Assembly: GCA_964549105.1 (NCBI GenBank)
Contig: CAZJTZ010000014.1
Coordinates: 14,070 to 78,069, forward strand
Direction: 5' to 3'
DNA: 64,000 nt
From: Hydrogenedens sp964549105
GTDB taxonomy: Bacteria; Hydrogenedentota; Hydrogenedentia; Hydrogenedentales; Hydrogenedentaceae
Numbering within the stretch: the stretch's first letter is position 1; every line of letters begins with the position of its first letter. The notes below the pieces were generated by a model that ran no database searches, was not told where the DNA came from, and saw only the letters and a list, made by a program, of their open reading frames with translations. This document shows, in pieces, positions 54,037 to 63,686 of the stretch. A program made the translations under genes and the position numbers.

Positions 54037-55104
54037 TTGAACCAGGAATTAAAAATAATACTCGACCAATTAGAATTAGAAAAAAATATTGACCGCAATG
54101 CGCTTTTAGAAGCAATTAGAAGTGCCATAGAAGCCGCGGCGAAAAAGGAGATTGGGCAAAAGTCTAAAGTAGTTGTTGAACTTGACTCAGATACCCTCGA
54201 ATTTAAAGTCTTTGAAATTAGAACCGTAGCAGAAGTAATAGAAGAACCTGTTACTCAAATTTCTCTTGATGAAGCCCTTAAACTAAATCCAGACGCTACC
54301 ATAGGAAACCTTTTAAAGGTTCCAGTAGAAATCTCGGGTTTTAGGAGAATTGCGGCACAGTCAGCAAAAAATGTAATTATTCAAAAAATAAAAGAAGCAG
54401 AAAAAGAGCAAATATACGCAGAATTTAAACAGAGAGAAGGAGACCTTGTTACTGGTTCTGTAAAAAAAATCAATAAAGGGGATATTATCGTCACTTTAGG
54501 AAAAGCAGAGGCGATACTTCCTGCCAAAGAGCAAACGCCGGGTGAAATCTATCGTCCGAACGATAGAATTAAGGCTTATGTCTTAAAAGTAGAAAGAAAA
54601 GACAAAAACCAAAAGGGACCTGTAATCGTTTTATCAAGAGCAACTCCAAATTTAGTTCGTGCCCTTTTTGAGAATGAAGTTCCTGAGATATATGAAGGTA
54701 TCGTAGAAATAAAAGCAGTAGCACGAGACCCCGGAAAAAGAAGCAAAATCGCTGTAATATCTCACGACTCTACTGTTGACCCTATTGGAGCATGTGTTGG
54801 ACTAAAAGGAGCAAGAGTTCGTGCCGTTGTAGAAGAACTCGGTGGTGAAAAAATAGATATTATCGAGTGGAGTGACAATCCCGCAGAACTATGCACACGC
54901 GCACTCAGTCCTGCAGATATTCTAGAAGTTTCAATAAATAAAGAAAAAAAATTAATACTTGTTGTAGTTCCCCATGACCAATTGTCCCTGGCAATAGGAA
55001 AGCAGGGACAAAATGCAAGGTTGGCTTCGCGAATCATAGGTTGGAATATAGATATAAAGGCGGAGCAAGTTCCAAATCAAGAAAATGCTGTAGAAAATAA
55101 GTAA
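54037..55104 (+). CDS. nusA: Transcription termination/antitermination factor NusA
   Basis: The 355-residue product starts at TTG 54037, supported by AAGGAGA. It has the N-terminal RNA polymerase-binding domain (1-125), an S1 domain (EGDLVTGSVKKINKGDIIVT, about 130-200) and two KH domains (IGACVGLKGARVRAVVEELG and LAIGKQGQNARLASRIIGW). The acidic C-terminal repeats of the E. coli protein are absent, as in many phyla. It precedes infB by 40 bases; ylxR and ylxQ are missing between them. Confidence 0.95.
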   Translation: MNQELKIILDQLELEKNIDRNALLEAIRSAIEAAAKKEIGQKSKVVVELDSDTLEFKVFEIRTVAEVIEEPVTQISLDEALKLNPDATIGNLLKVPVEISGFRRIAAQSAKNVIIQKIKEAEKEQIYAEFKQREGDLVTGSVKKINKGDIIVTLGKAEAILPAKEQTPGEIYRPNDRIKAYVLKVERKDKNQKGPVIVLSRATPNLVRALFENEVPEIYEGIVEIKAVARDPGKRSKIAVISHDSTVDPIGACVGLKGARVRAVVEELGGEKIDIIEWSDNPAELCTRALSPADILEVSINKEKKLILVVVPHDQLSLAIGKQGQNARLASRIIGWNIDIKAEQVPNQENAVENK

Positions 55105-55144
55105 ATAAGTAAGGTGGGGACTTTGTTCCCGGAGGTTTATATTA

Positions 55145-58100
55145 ATGACAAAACTAAAAAGTTTTTGTGAAAACTTGGAAAATATAACTTATGAAAAAGC
55201 AAAAGAAATTTTAAAAGCTTTGTTTGACCTTAAATCTTTTGAGGAAGATTTAACTGATGAACAAATAGAAACATTACTTGACATTGATGAAAATCCAGAA
55301 AAATTTGATGAATACTTGAAAAAGAAAGAAGAGAAAGAAGCAAAAGAGAGAGCAAAAGAAGAAAAGGCAGCAAGCAAGATAAAAAGAAAAAAAACAGAGG
55401 AAAAAGAAAAAGGGAAAGAAGGAGAAGTTAAGGAAAAACCTCGTTCAAGAGTAAAAAAGACAAAGGTAGCAGAAGAAACAAAAGAAACTACTGAAATTGA
55501 TTCAGAGACAAAAACAAAAACTGCCGAAAAGAAAAGAAAAACTAAAAAAGAGACTCATGCAGAAGAAACCAAAGTATTGGAAGCAGGAGAAATTATAGAA
55601 GGCGAAACGAAAAAGAGAAAAGGGGTTAAAAAAACTATTCAAGAAGATGTAGAGCAAGATTTAAAAGAAAAAAAAGAAGAGGTTAAGCCAGTATTAGACA
55701 AAAAGGAAGAGGTTAAAAATGTAGAAATTCTTGAGCCCACAATAATTTCCAAAGAAGCAGTATCCAATTCTAAAAAAGAAACTCAGACTCTTCCTGTAGA
55801 ACCGACTATTGAACAAAAAACTATCCATCGTGCAGAGATAGTGTCTGAAGAAGAGATTCAGCCATCTAAAAAAGTATATGTAGAAGAAGTAAAGAAGAAA
55901 AAGAAACCAAAAGAGCAAAGTGCCGGAATTAGTATTGGAGGTGCCGTAGAAGAGACAGAACCCGTTGTAGAGATTGTCCTTTCTAATGGAACAAGAACTC
56001 GAATTGACGATATGAATTTCGACGAAAAATTATTGATAGCACAAGCAGCAGAGGCAAACGCAGAAGAAATATCAGAAGTCGAAGAAGAAACATATAGATA
56101 TGAATTTGAAGAACGAAAAAAACATAAAAAGTTATTAAAACATCTGCCTGTTCCAGACCCGGATGTTGTTGCAAAAGTAAAAAAAGAATCAGAAGAGAGA
56201 TTAAAAAGAAAAAAAGAAAAGAATCGTCCTAAAGAGGTAATAAGAGAGGTAATAAAAGAGGTAGTAGTAGATAAAGAACATTTGTTCCAGGGGAAAAAAG
56301 AAAAAGAAGGAAGATTTGACAAAAAGGAAAAAAGAAGAGGAAAACCATCCAGATATGAACCCATTTTTAATGAACAAGAAATTATGAAAGAGGCAGCGGC
56401 CGTAGTCAAAGAGTTTGAGTCTTCTGGCTCTGTCTTCCATCTAAAAAAGAAGAAGAGAAGAAAGGAAAGGACATCTATTTTTGAAGATAGTATGGAAAAG
56501 GTTGAAGTTCCTGTTATTGAAGTACCGGGTCCGATGACCGTGGAAAGTTTGTCGCAGGCATTAGAAGTCTCTCCATCCGATATTATTGTTGATTTGATGG
56601 ATTTAAATGTAATGGCGACAAAGAATCAATTAATTGATTTAGATACAATCCGTTTTATAGCACAGAAGTATGGAGTAGAAATCCAGTTAGTTATACCTGA
56701 AGAGGAAGAAATATTAGTAGAAGAAACTGATAACCCTGAAGATTTGGTCCCACGGGCGCCTGTGGTAACTGTAATGGGACATGTTGACCATGGTAAAACA
56801 TCGCTATTAGACCGTGTTCGTTCTACCAATGTGGCTGCTACAGAATCTGGGAATATTACTCAGCATATCGCTGCTTACGAAGTAATGACACCAAGTGGTA
56901 AAGTCGTTTTTCTTGATACCCCCGGACATGAAGCCTTTACACAAATGCGAGCCAGAGGAGCAAAAATAACAGATATTGTTATTCTGGTCGTTGCTGCGGA
57001 TGATGGAGTTCAACCCCAAACAATAGAAGCAATTGACCATGCAAAAGCAGCCGAAGTATCTATTATCGTTGCAATAAATAAATGTGATAAGCCTGATGCA
57101 CAACCTGACCGTGTTCGTCAGGAATTGGTTGCTTACGATTTAGTTGATGAAGCATGGGGTGGAAAAACAATTATGAAAAATATCTCAGCAAAAACAGGGG
57201 AAGGCGTCAACGAGTTACTTGAGTTAATTCTTCTTCAATCACAAATGATGGAACTTAAGGCAAATCCCAAGAAAAAGGCACGCGGAACTGTAATTGAGGC
57301 AGAAATAAGTCGAGGGTTTGGACCAGTTGCATGGGTTTTAGTCCAGAACGGTACCCTTAGAACGGGGGATGCATGCCTTGTAGGAAGCACTTTTGGAAAA
57401 ATAAGAGCCATGTTCAATTCAAAAGGAGAACTTATTCGGGAAGCACCTCCTTCCACTCCTGTACTAATATCCGGACTAGAAGAACTACCAGAGGCTGGGG
57501 ATACCTTTGTCGTTGTAGACGATGAAAAAAAGGCAAAATTAATTGCAGAAAAGAGGCAGGAAATTAAGAAACTCCAGAAAGGGGAACCTGCTAAAGCTAT
57601 TACCCTCGAAGATTTTCATACTTTGGTCGAGTTAGGAGAACAGAAAAAACTCTATATTCTTATCAAGGCCGATGTGCAGGGTTCTGCGGATGTTTTAAAA
57701 TCAAGTCTATCTGGATTAGGTAACGAACAAGTCGGTGTTGAGATTGTTCGGTCAAGTGTTGGAGAAATAAACGAAACCGATGTGTTATTGGCTCAGGTAA
57801 GTAAAGCCGTTATAATCAGTTTTAATGTAGGAGTTAACCCAAGAGCGCAAAAATTGGCGGAAGAGACAGGAGTAGAGATACGAAAATACGAAATTATTTA
57901 TGATATTTTAGAAGATGTAAGAAAAGCCCTCTCAGGACTTTTAAAACCTATAGTTCAAGAAGTTACTGTAGGCCATGCTGAGATTAGACAAATATTCAAA
58001 TCTTCTTCATTAGGAAATATTGCTGGTTGCTCTCAATTAGATGGCGTCACACCTCGAGGTGCTTTAGTGCGTGTTATCCGTAACGGAAAAGTGATATGTG

Positions 58101-58258
58101 AAGATAGAATTAGTTCATTAAAAAGAGGTAAAGATGATGTTCGCGAGGTTGCTACTGGTTTCGAATGTGGAATTAAACTAGAAAAATTTGACGATATTAA
58201 AGAGGGAGACATTATAGAATCCTATCGGTTAGAGGAGATACGACCCTCTTTGAACTAA
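55145..58258 (+). CDS. infB: Translation initiation factor IF-2
   Basis: The 1037-residue GTPase has an unusually long N-terminal extension (about 460 residues) very rich in Lys and Glu. The conserved part begins near VEVPGPMTVESLSQALEVSP; the G domain holds VMGHVDHGKTSLLD (about residue 540), DTPGHEAFTQMRARG and NKCDKPDA. Domains II-IV follow, ending near the typical GFECGIKLEKFDDIKEGD. It brings initiator tRNA to the 30S subunit. GGAGG lies upstream of the ATG. Six-frame shadows opposite the Lys/Glu-rich part are not genes. Confidence 0.96.
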   Translation: MTKLKSFCENLENITYEKAKEILKALFDLKSFEEDLTDEQIETLLDIDENPEKFDEYLKKKEEKEAKERAKEEKAASKIKRKKTEEKEKGKEGEVKEKPRSRVKKTKVAEETKETTEIDSETKTKTAEKKRKTKKETHAEETKVLEAGEIIEGETKKRKGVKKTIQEDVEQDLKEKKEEVKPVLDKKEEVKNVEILEPTIISKEAVSNSKKETQTLPVEPTIEQKTIHRAEIVSEEEIQPSKKVYVEEVKKKKKPKEQSAGISIGGAVEETEPVVEIVLSNGTRTRIDDMNFDEKLLIAQAAEANAEEISEVEEETYRYEFEERKKHKKLLKHLPVPDPDVVAKVKKESEERLKRKKEKNRPKEVIREVIKEVVVDKEHLFQGKKEKEGRFDKKEKRRGKPSRYEPIFNEQEIMKEAAAVVKEFESSGSVFHLKKKKRRKERTSIFEDSMEKVEVPVIEVPGPMTVESLSQALEVSPSDIIVDLMDLNVMATKNQLIDLDTIRFIAQKYGVEIQLVIPEEEEILVEETDNPEDLVPRAPVVTVMGHVDHGKTSLLDRVRSTNVAATESGNITQHIAAYEVMTPSGKVVFLDTPGHEAFTQMRARGAKITDIVILVVAADDGVQPQTIEAIDHAKAAEVSIIVAINKCDKPDAQPDRVRQELVAYDLVDEAWGGKTIMKNISAKTGEGVNELLELILLQSQMMELKANPKKKARGTVIEAEISRGFGPVAWVLVQNGTLRTGDACLVGSTFGKIRAMFNSKGELIREAPPSTPVLISGLEELPEAGDTFVVVDDEKKAKLIAEKRQEIKKLQKGEPAKAITLEDFHTLVELGEQKKLYILIKADVQGSADVLKSSLSGLGNEQVGVEIVRSSVGEINETDVLLAQVSKAVIISFNVGVNPRAQKLAEETGVEIRKYEIIYDILEDVRKALSGLLKPIVQEVTVGHAEIRQIFKSSSLGNIAGCSQLDGVTPRGALVRVIRNGKVICEDRISSLKRGKDDVREVATGFECGIKLEKFDDIKEGDIIESYRLEEIRPSLN

Positions 58259-58295
58259 CGATTACGCTCAAACAAATAAATAGAGAAAGTTAAAA

Positions 58296-58582
58296 ATGGG
58301 GTAGCCGTTGGTATATTACATTTAGATTTTTATATACACGGTTCAGGTTCATTAAAAGAAAAACGCCGTGTAGTTAAAAGTCTAATCAGCCAGATACAAA
58401 ATAAATTTAACTGTTCTGTAGCAGAAACGGAGTATCTCGACCTGTGGCAAAGAGCCCATATAACAATTTGTGTAGTATCCAATGAACATCAATTTACGAA
58501 TAGACAACTCAATGAAATAGCAAAATTTGCATCAACCCATACAGATGCAGAAATGATTGATTATAGGATTGAAATGTTATGA
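58296..58582 (+). pseudogene. ylxP: DUF503 family protein (YlxP) with a frame break right after the start codon
   Basis: From GTA 58301 to TGA 58582 the frame encodes 93 residues of a clear DUF503 protein (VAVGILHLDFYIHGSGSLKE, then KEKRRVVKSLISQIQNKFNC and SVAETEYLDLWQRAHITICV), and its stop overlaps rbfA by four bases (ATGA). The frame has no ATG, GTG or TTG near its beginning. The only suitable ATG (58296-58298) is followed by GGG TAG in its own frame; one more G in the GGGG run, or a -1 slip on it, would join it to the DUF503 frame. The operon position between infB and rbfA is the usual place of ylxP. Either a mutation, a sequencing error or frameshifted translation is possible. The body of the gene shows no other damage. 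Confidence 0.75.
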
Positions 58583-59928
58583 CACAAAAAGGAAGAATTG
58601 AAAGAGTAGCAGAATATATTCGTGAAGAAGTTGCAAAACTTTTAATTGATGGAATAAAAGACCCGCGACTCGGTTTTGTCTCCGTTATGGGAGTGAAAAT
58701 GTCTAAAGACTTACGATATGCAAATGTATATGTAAGCCTTTATGGAGATGAAAAACAGCGAAAAAGTTCTCTTGTCGTTTTGCAAAATTCTACAGGTTGG
58801 GTCAAATCCATGATAGGGCAAAACCTACATTTGAGATACATACCAGATATTAAATTTTTCCCTGATGACAGCCTTGACCGTGTCTATGCAATGGAAGAAG
58901 TATTTAATAAGATTCATCAAGGGAAAGCAGAACAACCCTTTATTCACCTGGACTTAAAAACTACTATTGAAGAAATGCAATCCGCAAAACGAATTATGAT
59001 AACTACCCATGAGAGACCTGATGGAGATGCTATAGGAAGTTTACTCGGTCTATGGTATTGGCTCGAATCTCAAAATAAAGAAGTAATACCTTTGATAGAA
59101 AAACCTGTACCCAGTATGTATTCTTTTCTCCCCAGAGCGAATCAAATTCATTTTTTGGAAGATGAAAACCTTCCGCAAATAGATGTAGATACTGTGGTAA
59201 TAGTAGATGTCTCTTCGCTAAACCGTATTGGAGAAGTCTCTGAAAAGATTAAAACTTCTCATAAAATAGTTATATTAGACCATCATGAGACGATAGAAGC
59301 AAATGGTTTAATGGGTTTTATAGATGCTTCTTATGCCGCCTGTGGAGAGATTATCGCAGAAATATTTATAAACACAGAAACCCCTTTTACAGTAGAATCT
59401 GCAAAATGTTTGTATGTAGCACAAGCAACCGATACTGGTGGGTATCGTTATTCAAACACAACCCCGCGTTCCCATCGTATTGCTTCGGCCTTATTAGAAA
59501 CACAGTTTGACCTGGAAACAGTAAATACAAAGATATTTGATACAAGAACAATTCCGCAGTTTGAACTGCTAAAACGCATTTTAAACCATACAAGAATAGA
59601 GGCAAATGGAAAAATTTCCTATAGTTATTTAACACAGAAAGATTTTGAGCAGGTAGGTGCCACATTAGAAGATTGTCACAATTTGGTTGATTTCCTCAGG
59701 GACATCGAAGGCATAACCGTTGGTATCCTATTTACAGAGATGAGTTCTGATAAAACAAAGGTTAGTCTTCGTTCTCGAAAAGAGTTCAATTCTGGAGAAT
59801 TTTTAACCCAATATGGAGGAGGTGGCCATAGATGTGCCGCAGGAGGAACCCTAAATCTCCCATTAGAAAAAGCAAAGTCAGAACTCATTGAAGAAATAGA
59901 AAAAGAACTATACAAAATAAAGAAGTAA
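58579..59928 (+). CDS. rbfA-nrnA: Fusion of ribosome-binding factor A and DHH/DHHA1 phosphoesterase (RbfA-NrnA)
   Basis: This single 449-residue frame joins two normally separate proteins. Residues 1-115 are RbfA (GRIERVAEYIREEVAKLLID, IKDPRLGFVSVMGVKMSKDL, DDSLDRVYAMEEVFNKIH), which binds 16S rRNA in 30S maturation. Residues 128-449 are an NrnA-type phosphoesterase: THERPDGDAIGS (about 143-154), IVDVSSLNRIGE, VILDHHETIE (DHH at 234-236), ATDTGGYRYSNT and the DHHA1 motif YGGGGHRCAAGG. NrnA degrades short oligoribonucleotides and pAp. In many genomes rbfA and nrnA are adjacent, so a fusion is plausible; no stop or indel was seen at the junction. truB follows by eight bases. Confidence 0.88.
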   Translation: MTQKGRIERVAEYIREEVAKLLIDGIKDPRLGFVSVMGVKMSKDLRYANVYVSLYGDEKQRKSSLVVLQNSTGWVKSMIGQNLHLRYIPDIKFFPDDSLDRVYAMEEVFNKIHQGKAEQPFIHLDLKTTIEEMQSAKRIMITTHERPDGDAIGSLLGLWYWLESQNKEVIPLIEKPVPSMYSFLPRANQIHFLEDENLPQIDVDTVVIVDVSSLNRIGEVSEKIKTSHKIVILDHHETIEANGLMGFIDASYAACGEIIAEIFINTETPFTVESAKCLYVAQATDTGGYRYSNTTPRSHRIASALLETQFDLETVNTKIFDTRTIPQFELLKRILNHTRIEANGKISYSYLTQKDFEQVGATLEDCHNLVDFLRDIEGITVGILFTEMSSDKTKVSLRSRKEFNSGEFLTQYGGGGHRCAAGGTLNLPLEKAKSELIEEIEKELYKIKK

Positions 59929-59936
59929 CTTTTTCT

Positions 59937-60827
59937 ATGGATGGGATACTATTAATCAACAAACTTTCAGGCATGACCTCTCATGATGTCGTTGACTATG
60001 TGCGAAAAAAAACAGGAATAAAAAAGATTGGTCATACTGGAACTTTAGACCCCAATGCCACAGGCTTACTTATCCTTTGTATAGGAAAAGCAACACGTTT
60101 GTCTGAGTTCTTTATTTCTATGGATAAAACTTATGAGGGAAAGATGCGTTTAGGAGTTGTTTCCGATTCCCATGATATTGACGGAAACATATTAGAGGAA
60201 AATCAAATACCTGCCGATATGACAGAAGAAGTGCTAAAAAAGTATTGTTCTGAATTTGTAGGTGAAATTGAACAAATCCCACCTATGGTAAGTGCAATTA
60301 AAATGGGTGGAAAAAGATTATACAAAATGGCAAGAGAAGGATTGTCAATTGAAAGACCACCTAGAAAGATAAAAGTTTATGAGTTTTTTATATTAAAAGT
60401 AGATTTGCCTTATGTCTGGATTCGAGTCTCTTGTTCAAGGGGAACTTATGTTCGAACTTTATGCCACGATTTGGGCAAAAGAATAGGATGTGGGGCTATT
60501 CTTACGGAACTAACACGCATAAGGATTGGTAATTTTACATTGAATAATACCATTCCTCTCGAATCAATCACTTCCAAGGAGGACATAGCAAAGCACATTA
60601 TACCTATATCCGAAGCACTTGACCTGCCGTATGTCATAGTGTCAAAACATGGAGAAAATATTTTTTGCAACGGAGGAAAGATATTAAGAGAAGAGATACA
60701 GGAATTACGAGAGGGAACTATTGAATGGGTTAAGGTGTTTAATGAGGAAAATAAATTTTTAGGTTTGGCAACTATACAAAAGACCGCAGCAGGACCATAT
60801 ATAGTGCCACGACGAGTGTTTTGTTAA
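59937..60827 (+). CDS. truB: tRNA pseudouridine-55 synthase TruB
   Basis: The 296-residue enzyme converts U55 of tRNA to pseudouridine. It has GILLINKLSGMTSHDVVDYV, the catalytic Asp in GHTGTLDPNATGLLILCIGK, YEGKMRLGVVSDSHDIDG and RVSCSRGTYVRTLCHDLG. The C-terminal part is of the TruB_C type. The gene ends inside the start region of ribF. Confidence 0.95.
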   Translation: MDGILLINKLSGMTSHDVVDYVRKKTGIKKIGHTGTLDPNATGLLILCIGKATRLSEFFISMDKTYEGKMRLGVVSDSHDIDGNILEENQIPADMTEEVLKKYCSEFVGEIEQIPPMVSAIKMGGKRLYKMAREGLSIERPPRKIKVYEFFILKVDLPYVWIRVSCSRGTYVRTLCHDLGKRIGCGAILTELTRIRIGNFTLNNTIPLESITSKEDIAKHIIPISEALDLPYVIVSKHGENIFCNGGKILREEIQELREGTIEWVKVFNEENKFLGLATIQKTAAGPYIVPRRVFC

Positions 60828-60838
60828 GTGGAATTTTA

Positions 60839-61783
60839 ATGGAACTTATAGAAGATATTCGAAAAACTAAAGTATCAGATAAAAATTTAGTCCTTACAAT
60901 CGGCAGTTTTGACGGTGTTCATTTAGGACATGTCGAAATTTTGAAAGAGGTTGTCTCATTAGCCCATTCTCATAAAGGAACGCCATGTGTAATGGTATTA
61001 AGACCTCACCCACGCACATATTTCTCGCCTGACACACCACTCAATATTTTAACTTGTGAAGAAAAACAAGAAAAATTATTTAAAGAAATAGGCATTAAAA
61101 TTACAGCCGTCCTGCCATTTAACCAGGAAACAGCAAATTTATCATCTGAACAATTTATAACTGAAATTCTTCTCAATCTTGAAGGACTTCGTTGTATTAT
61201 AGTTGGCCATGATTTCAGATTTGGGAAAGAAGCAAAAGGTGATTTCAAATTATTGAAGGATTTTGGGAAAAAATATAAGTTTGAGGTAAAACAGTTTCCA
61301 CCTTTGGTAATTCAGGGTGAAAGAGTGAGTAGTTCGCTTATACGGGAACTTGTTCTGGAAGGTGAGATGGAAAAGGTAGTCCAATTTTTAGGAAGGAGAT
61401 ATTCTATACTGGGGAAAGTAATACCTGGTAGAGGGATAGGTAGACAACTGGGCTTTCCTACTGCCAATATTTCCCCTTTTCATAATGCTATTCCTCCACA
61501 TGGGGTTTATTCGGCAGAATGTGTATTACAAGATGGTCGTGTTTTACCTGCCGCTGTGAATATCGGAATAGCCCCGACTATCCGACAACAAGACTTTGCC
61601 ATTGAAGCACATATTCTCGATTTTGGTGAGCAAATATTAAATCAAAATGTGGAATTAGTATTTCACAAGCACTTAAGACCAGAGAAAAAATTTTCAAGTA
61701 AAGAAGAATTGACACAGGCAATAAGTGAAGACATAAACGCAATAAAGCATTATTTTGGTGAATATTACAAAAAAAGCAGTTAA
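60839..61783 (+). CDS. ribF: Bifunctional riboflavin kinase/FAD synthetase
   Basis: From ATG 60839 the product has 314 residues; an in-frame TTG at 60821 would overlap truB. The N-terminal FAD synthetase domain shows LTIGSFDGVHLGHVEILKEV and IIVGHDFRFGKEAKGD. The C-terminal kinase domain shows GRGIGRQLGFPTANISP and GVYSAECVL. It makes FMN and FAD from riboflavin and ATP. truB-ribF adjacency is common and completes the operon that starts at rimP. Confidence 0.94.
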   Translation: MELIEDIRKTKVSDKNLVLTIGSFDGVHLGHVEILKEVVSLAHSHKGTPCVMVLRPHPRTYFSPDTPLNILTCEEKQEKLFKEIGIKITAVLPFNQETANLSSEQFITEILLNLEGLRCIIVGHDFRFGKEAKGDFKLLKDFGKKYKFEVKQFPPLVIQGERVSSSLIRELVLEGEMEKVVQFLGRRYSILGKVIPGRGIGRQLGFPTANISPFHNAIPPHGVYSAECVLQDGRVLPAAVNIGIAPTIRQQDFAIEAHILDFGEQILNQNVELVFHKHLRPEKKFSSKEELTQAISEDINAIKHYFGEYYKKSS

Positions 61784-61844
61784 CAAAACCATAACTTGGA
61801 TAAAATAGTCTTTATACAAAGCATTTTAAATAAAAGTTGAAGAT

Positions 61845-63686
61845 ATGAGAATTACTAAGAAATTCAAATATAATTGTTTTGCAATTTTGTGCATGATTCT
61901 GTTCTTTTTTGTTCCTTTCCTTTTCTCATCTTGCTCAAAAGATAAGTATAAGGAATCCGCAGATAAAGAGGCTCTTCAAATCATTACTTCCAAAAGTGGA
62001 GCCGTTCCCGGAATGCTGAAAGAATTTAGCATAGAATCAGACAAAGAATATGACCCCTTAAAAGATTTGCCTGCTTATGTGGAGACAGAAGAAGCCTTTA
62101 AGGCAAATTCCGATGGGGACTCAAAATATTATGTTTTATCTCTTGAAAAGGCTCTTGAAATATCCATGAATTGTAGTAGAGAATATCTCACACGAAAAGA
62201 GACTTTATATCTATCCGCTTTAAGTCTCACATTAGGACGATATAAATATACCCCTATATTTTCAAGTAAAAGTCAGGGTACACTTACCCAACAAACTTAT
62301 GATAAAAGTGTTCCATCAGATTATACTCGTGCAATGAATGTATTAGGAACTTCAATTTCGGGTATACAAACTCTTACTGGGACTTCTGCACAACTGTTAA
62401 GTCAGTATCATCAAGTACTTGAACAGGCTGGAGATGTAGCAGGTTGGACTCAGCCAAACATTCAAATTGAGGATAAACAATCAGCGGAAGGCTCTATACA
62501 AACGGGTGTATCCATGCTGTTGTTGGGAGGTGGTAAACTTGCACTGCAATTAACCAACAATTTTTTTCGGTTTTTGAACGGTTCGTCAAATGAAGAAGCA
62601 GGAAGTATACTCTCCGCTTCATTTACACAGCCATTGTGGAGAGGGAGAGGAAGAGACATTGCTGCGGAGGAATTGACGCAGGCAGAGAGAGATGTTTTAT
62701 ATGATTTAAGAGATTTTACTCGTTACAGACAGGAATTTGTTGTAAGAATATGTAAAGCATACTTTTCAGTGTTAGAACAACGAGATATGGTTAAAAATAA
62801 TCATCAAAGTTATTTGAATTTTAAAGCAAGTTATGAAAGAGAAAGTTCATTTGCTCAGGAAGGGAGGAAAACACTTACAGAGGTAGGACGAATTCAGCAG
62901 GCTTTATTAAGTGCCGAAGATACATGGATTAATTCATTAAGAAGTTATAGAGAAGCGTTAGACGAATTTAAAATTTCCATTGGTTTGCCAACGGATAGCC
63001 CTATTATGCTTGACCCACAAGAATTGGTTAACTTAAAAGAAGGGGGGTTAAAACATCCACAAATATCTGATGAAGATGCAGTAAGAGTGGCATTGGTGAC
63101 ACGATTAGAAGTGTATACAAAAAAGGATGCGGTTGATGACTGTATGAGAAAAATAAAAGTTGCTGAGAACGCCTTGAAACCGGGGGTTGATTTGTTTTTA
63201 GGAGGCACAGTTGCAAACCATGGGAAAACAGATTTTGAAGATTTGGATTTTCGAAGAGGAACTTATAGTGGCGGACTGGATTTGGATTTACCTTTGAGTC
63301 AAAAAGAGGAACGAAACGCCTACAGAGTGGCTCTGATAAATTATGAACGAGCCCATAGAGAATTGTCTTTAACAGAGGACCAGGTAAAATTAGATGTCAG
63401 AACTTCATGGAGAAATCTTGAACAGGCAAAAAGGAACTATGAAATAGCACAAAAGAGTGTTGAGTTAAGTCAACGCCGTGTAGAAGAGCAAAATCTACTT
63501 GCAGAATTAGGTCGAGCCACTGCACTGGACTTAGTTGATGCTCAAAACGATTTGACTCGAGCACAGAATAACTTAACCTCAGCGTTAATAACCCATAATA
63601 TAACCCGTCTCGAATTCTGGAAGAATATAGGAATCCTATACATCAAACCCAACGGCAAATGGGAGGAGATAAAAGATGTCAAATAG
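61845..63686 (+). CDS. TolC-like outer-membrane efflux lipoprotein
   Basis: The 613-residue product starts with a signal segment (FAILCMILFFFVPFLFSSC) whose LFSSC end is a good lipobox. The mature part has two outer-membrane efflux repeats with long helices (QAERDVLYDLRDFTRYRQEF and SVELSQRRVEEQNLLAELGR, ending ATALDLVDAQNDLTRAQNNL) and FTQPLWRGRGRDIA. It would form the outer-membrane channel of a tripartite exporter. Its end overlaps the HlyD-like gene by 11 bases. The substrate is unknown. Confidence 0.85.
   Translation: MRITKKFKYNCFAILCMILFFFVPFLFSSCSKDKYKESADKEALQIITSKSGAVPGMLKEFSIESDKEYDPLKDLPAYVETEEAFKANSDGDSKYYVLSLEKALEISMNCSREYLTRKETLYLSALSLTLGRYKYTPIFSSKSQGTLTQQTYDKSVPSDYTRAMNVLGTSISGIQTLTGTSAQLLSQYHQVLEQAGDVAGWTQPNIQIEDKQSAEGSIQTGVSMLLLGGGKLALQLTNNFFRFLNGSSNEEAGSILSASFTQPLWRGRGRDIAAEELTQAERDVLYDLRDFTRYRQEFVVRICKAYFSVLEQRDMVKNNHQSYLNFKASYERESSFAQEGRKTLTEVGRIQQALLSAEDTWINSLRSYREALDEFKISIGLPTDSPIMLDPQELVNLKEGGLKHPQISDEDAVRVALVTRLEVYTKKDAVDDCMRKIKVAENALKPGVDLFLGGTVANHGKTDFEDLDFRRGTYSGGLDLDLPLSQKEERNAYRVALINYERAHRELSLTEDQVKLDVRTSWRNLEQAKRNYEIAQKSVELSQRRVEEQNLLAELGRATALDLVDAQNDLTRAQNNLTSALITHNITRLEFWKNIGILYIKPNGKWEEIKDVK

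Noticed and set aside
55858..56409. Leftward 183-codon frame inside infB
   Set aside because: It is the antisense shadow of the Lys/Glu-rich IF-2 extension.
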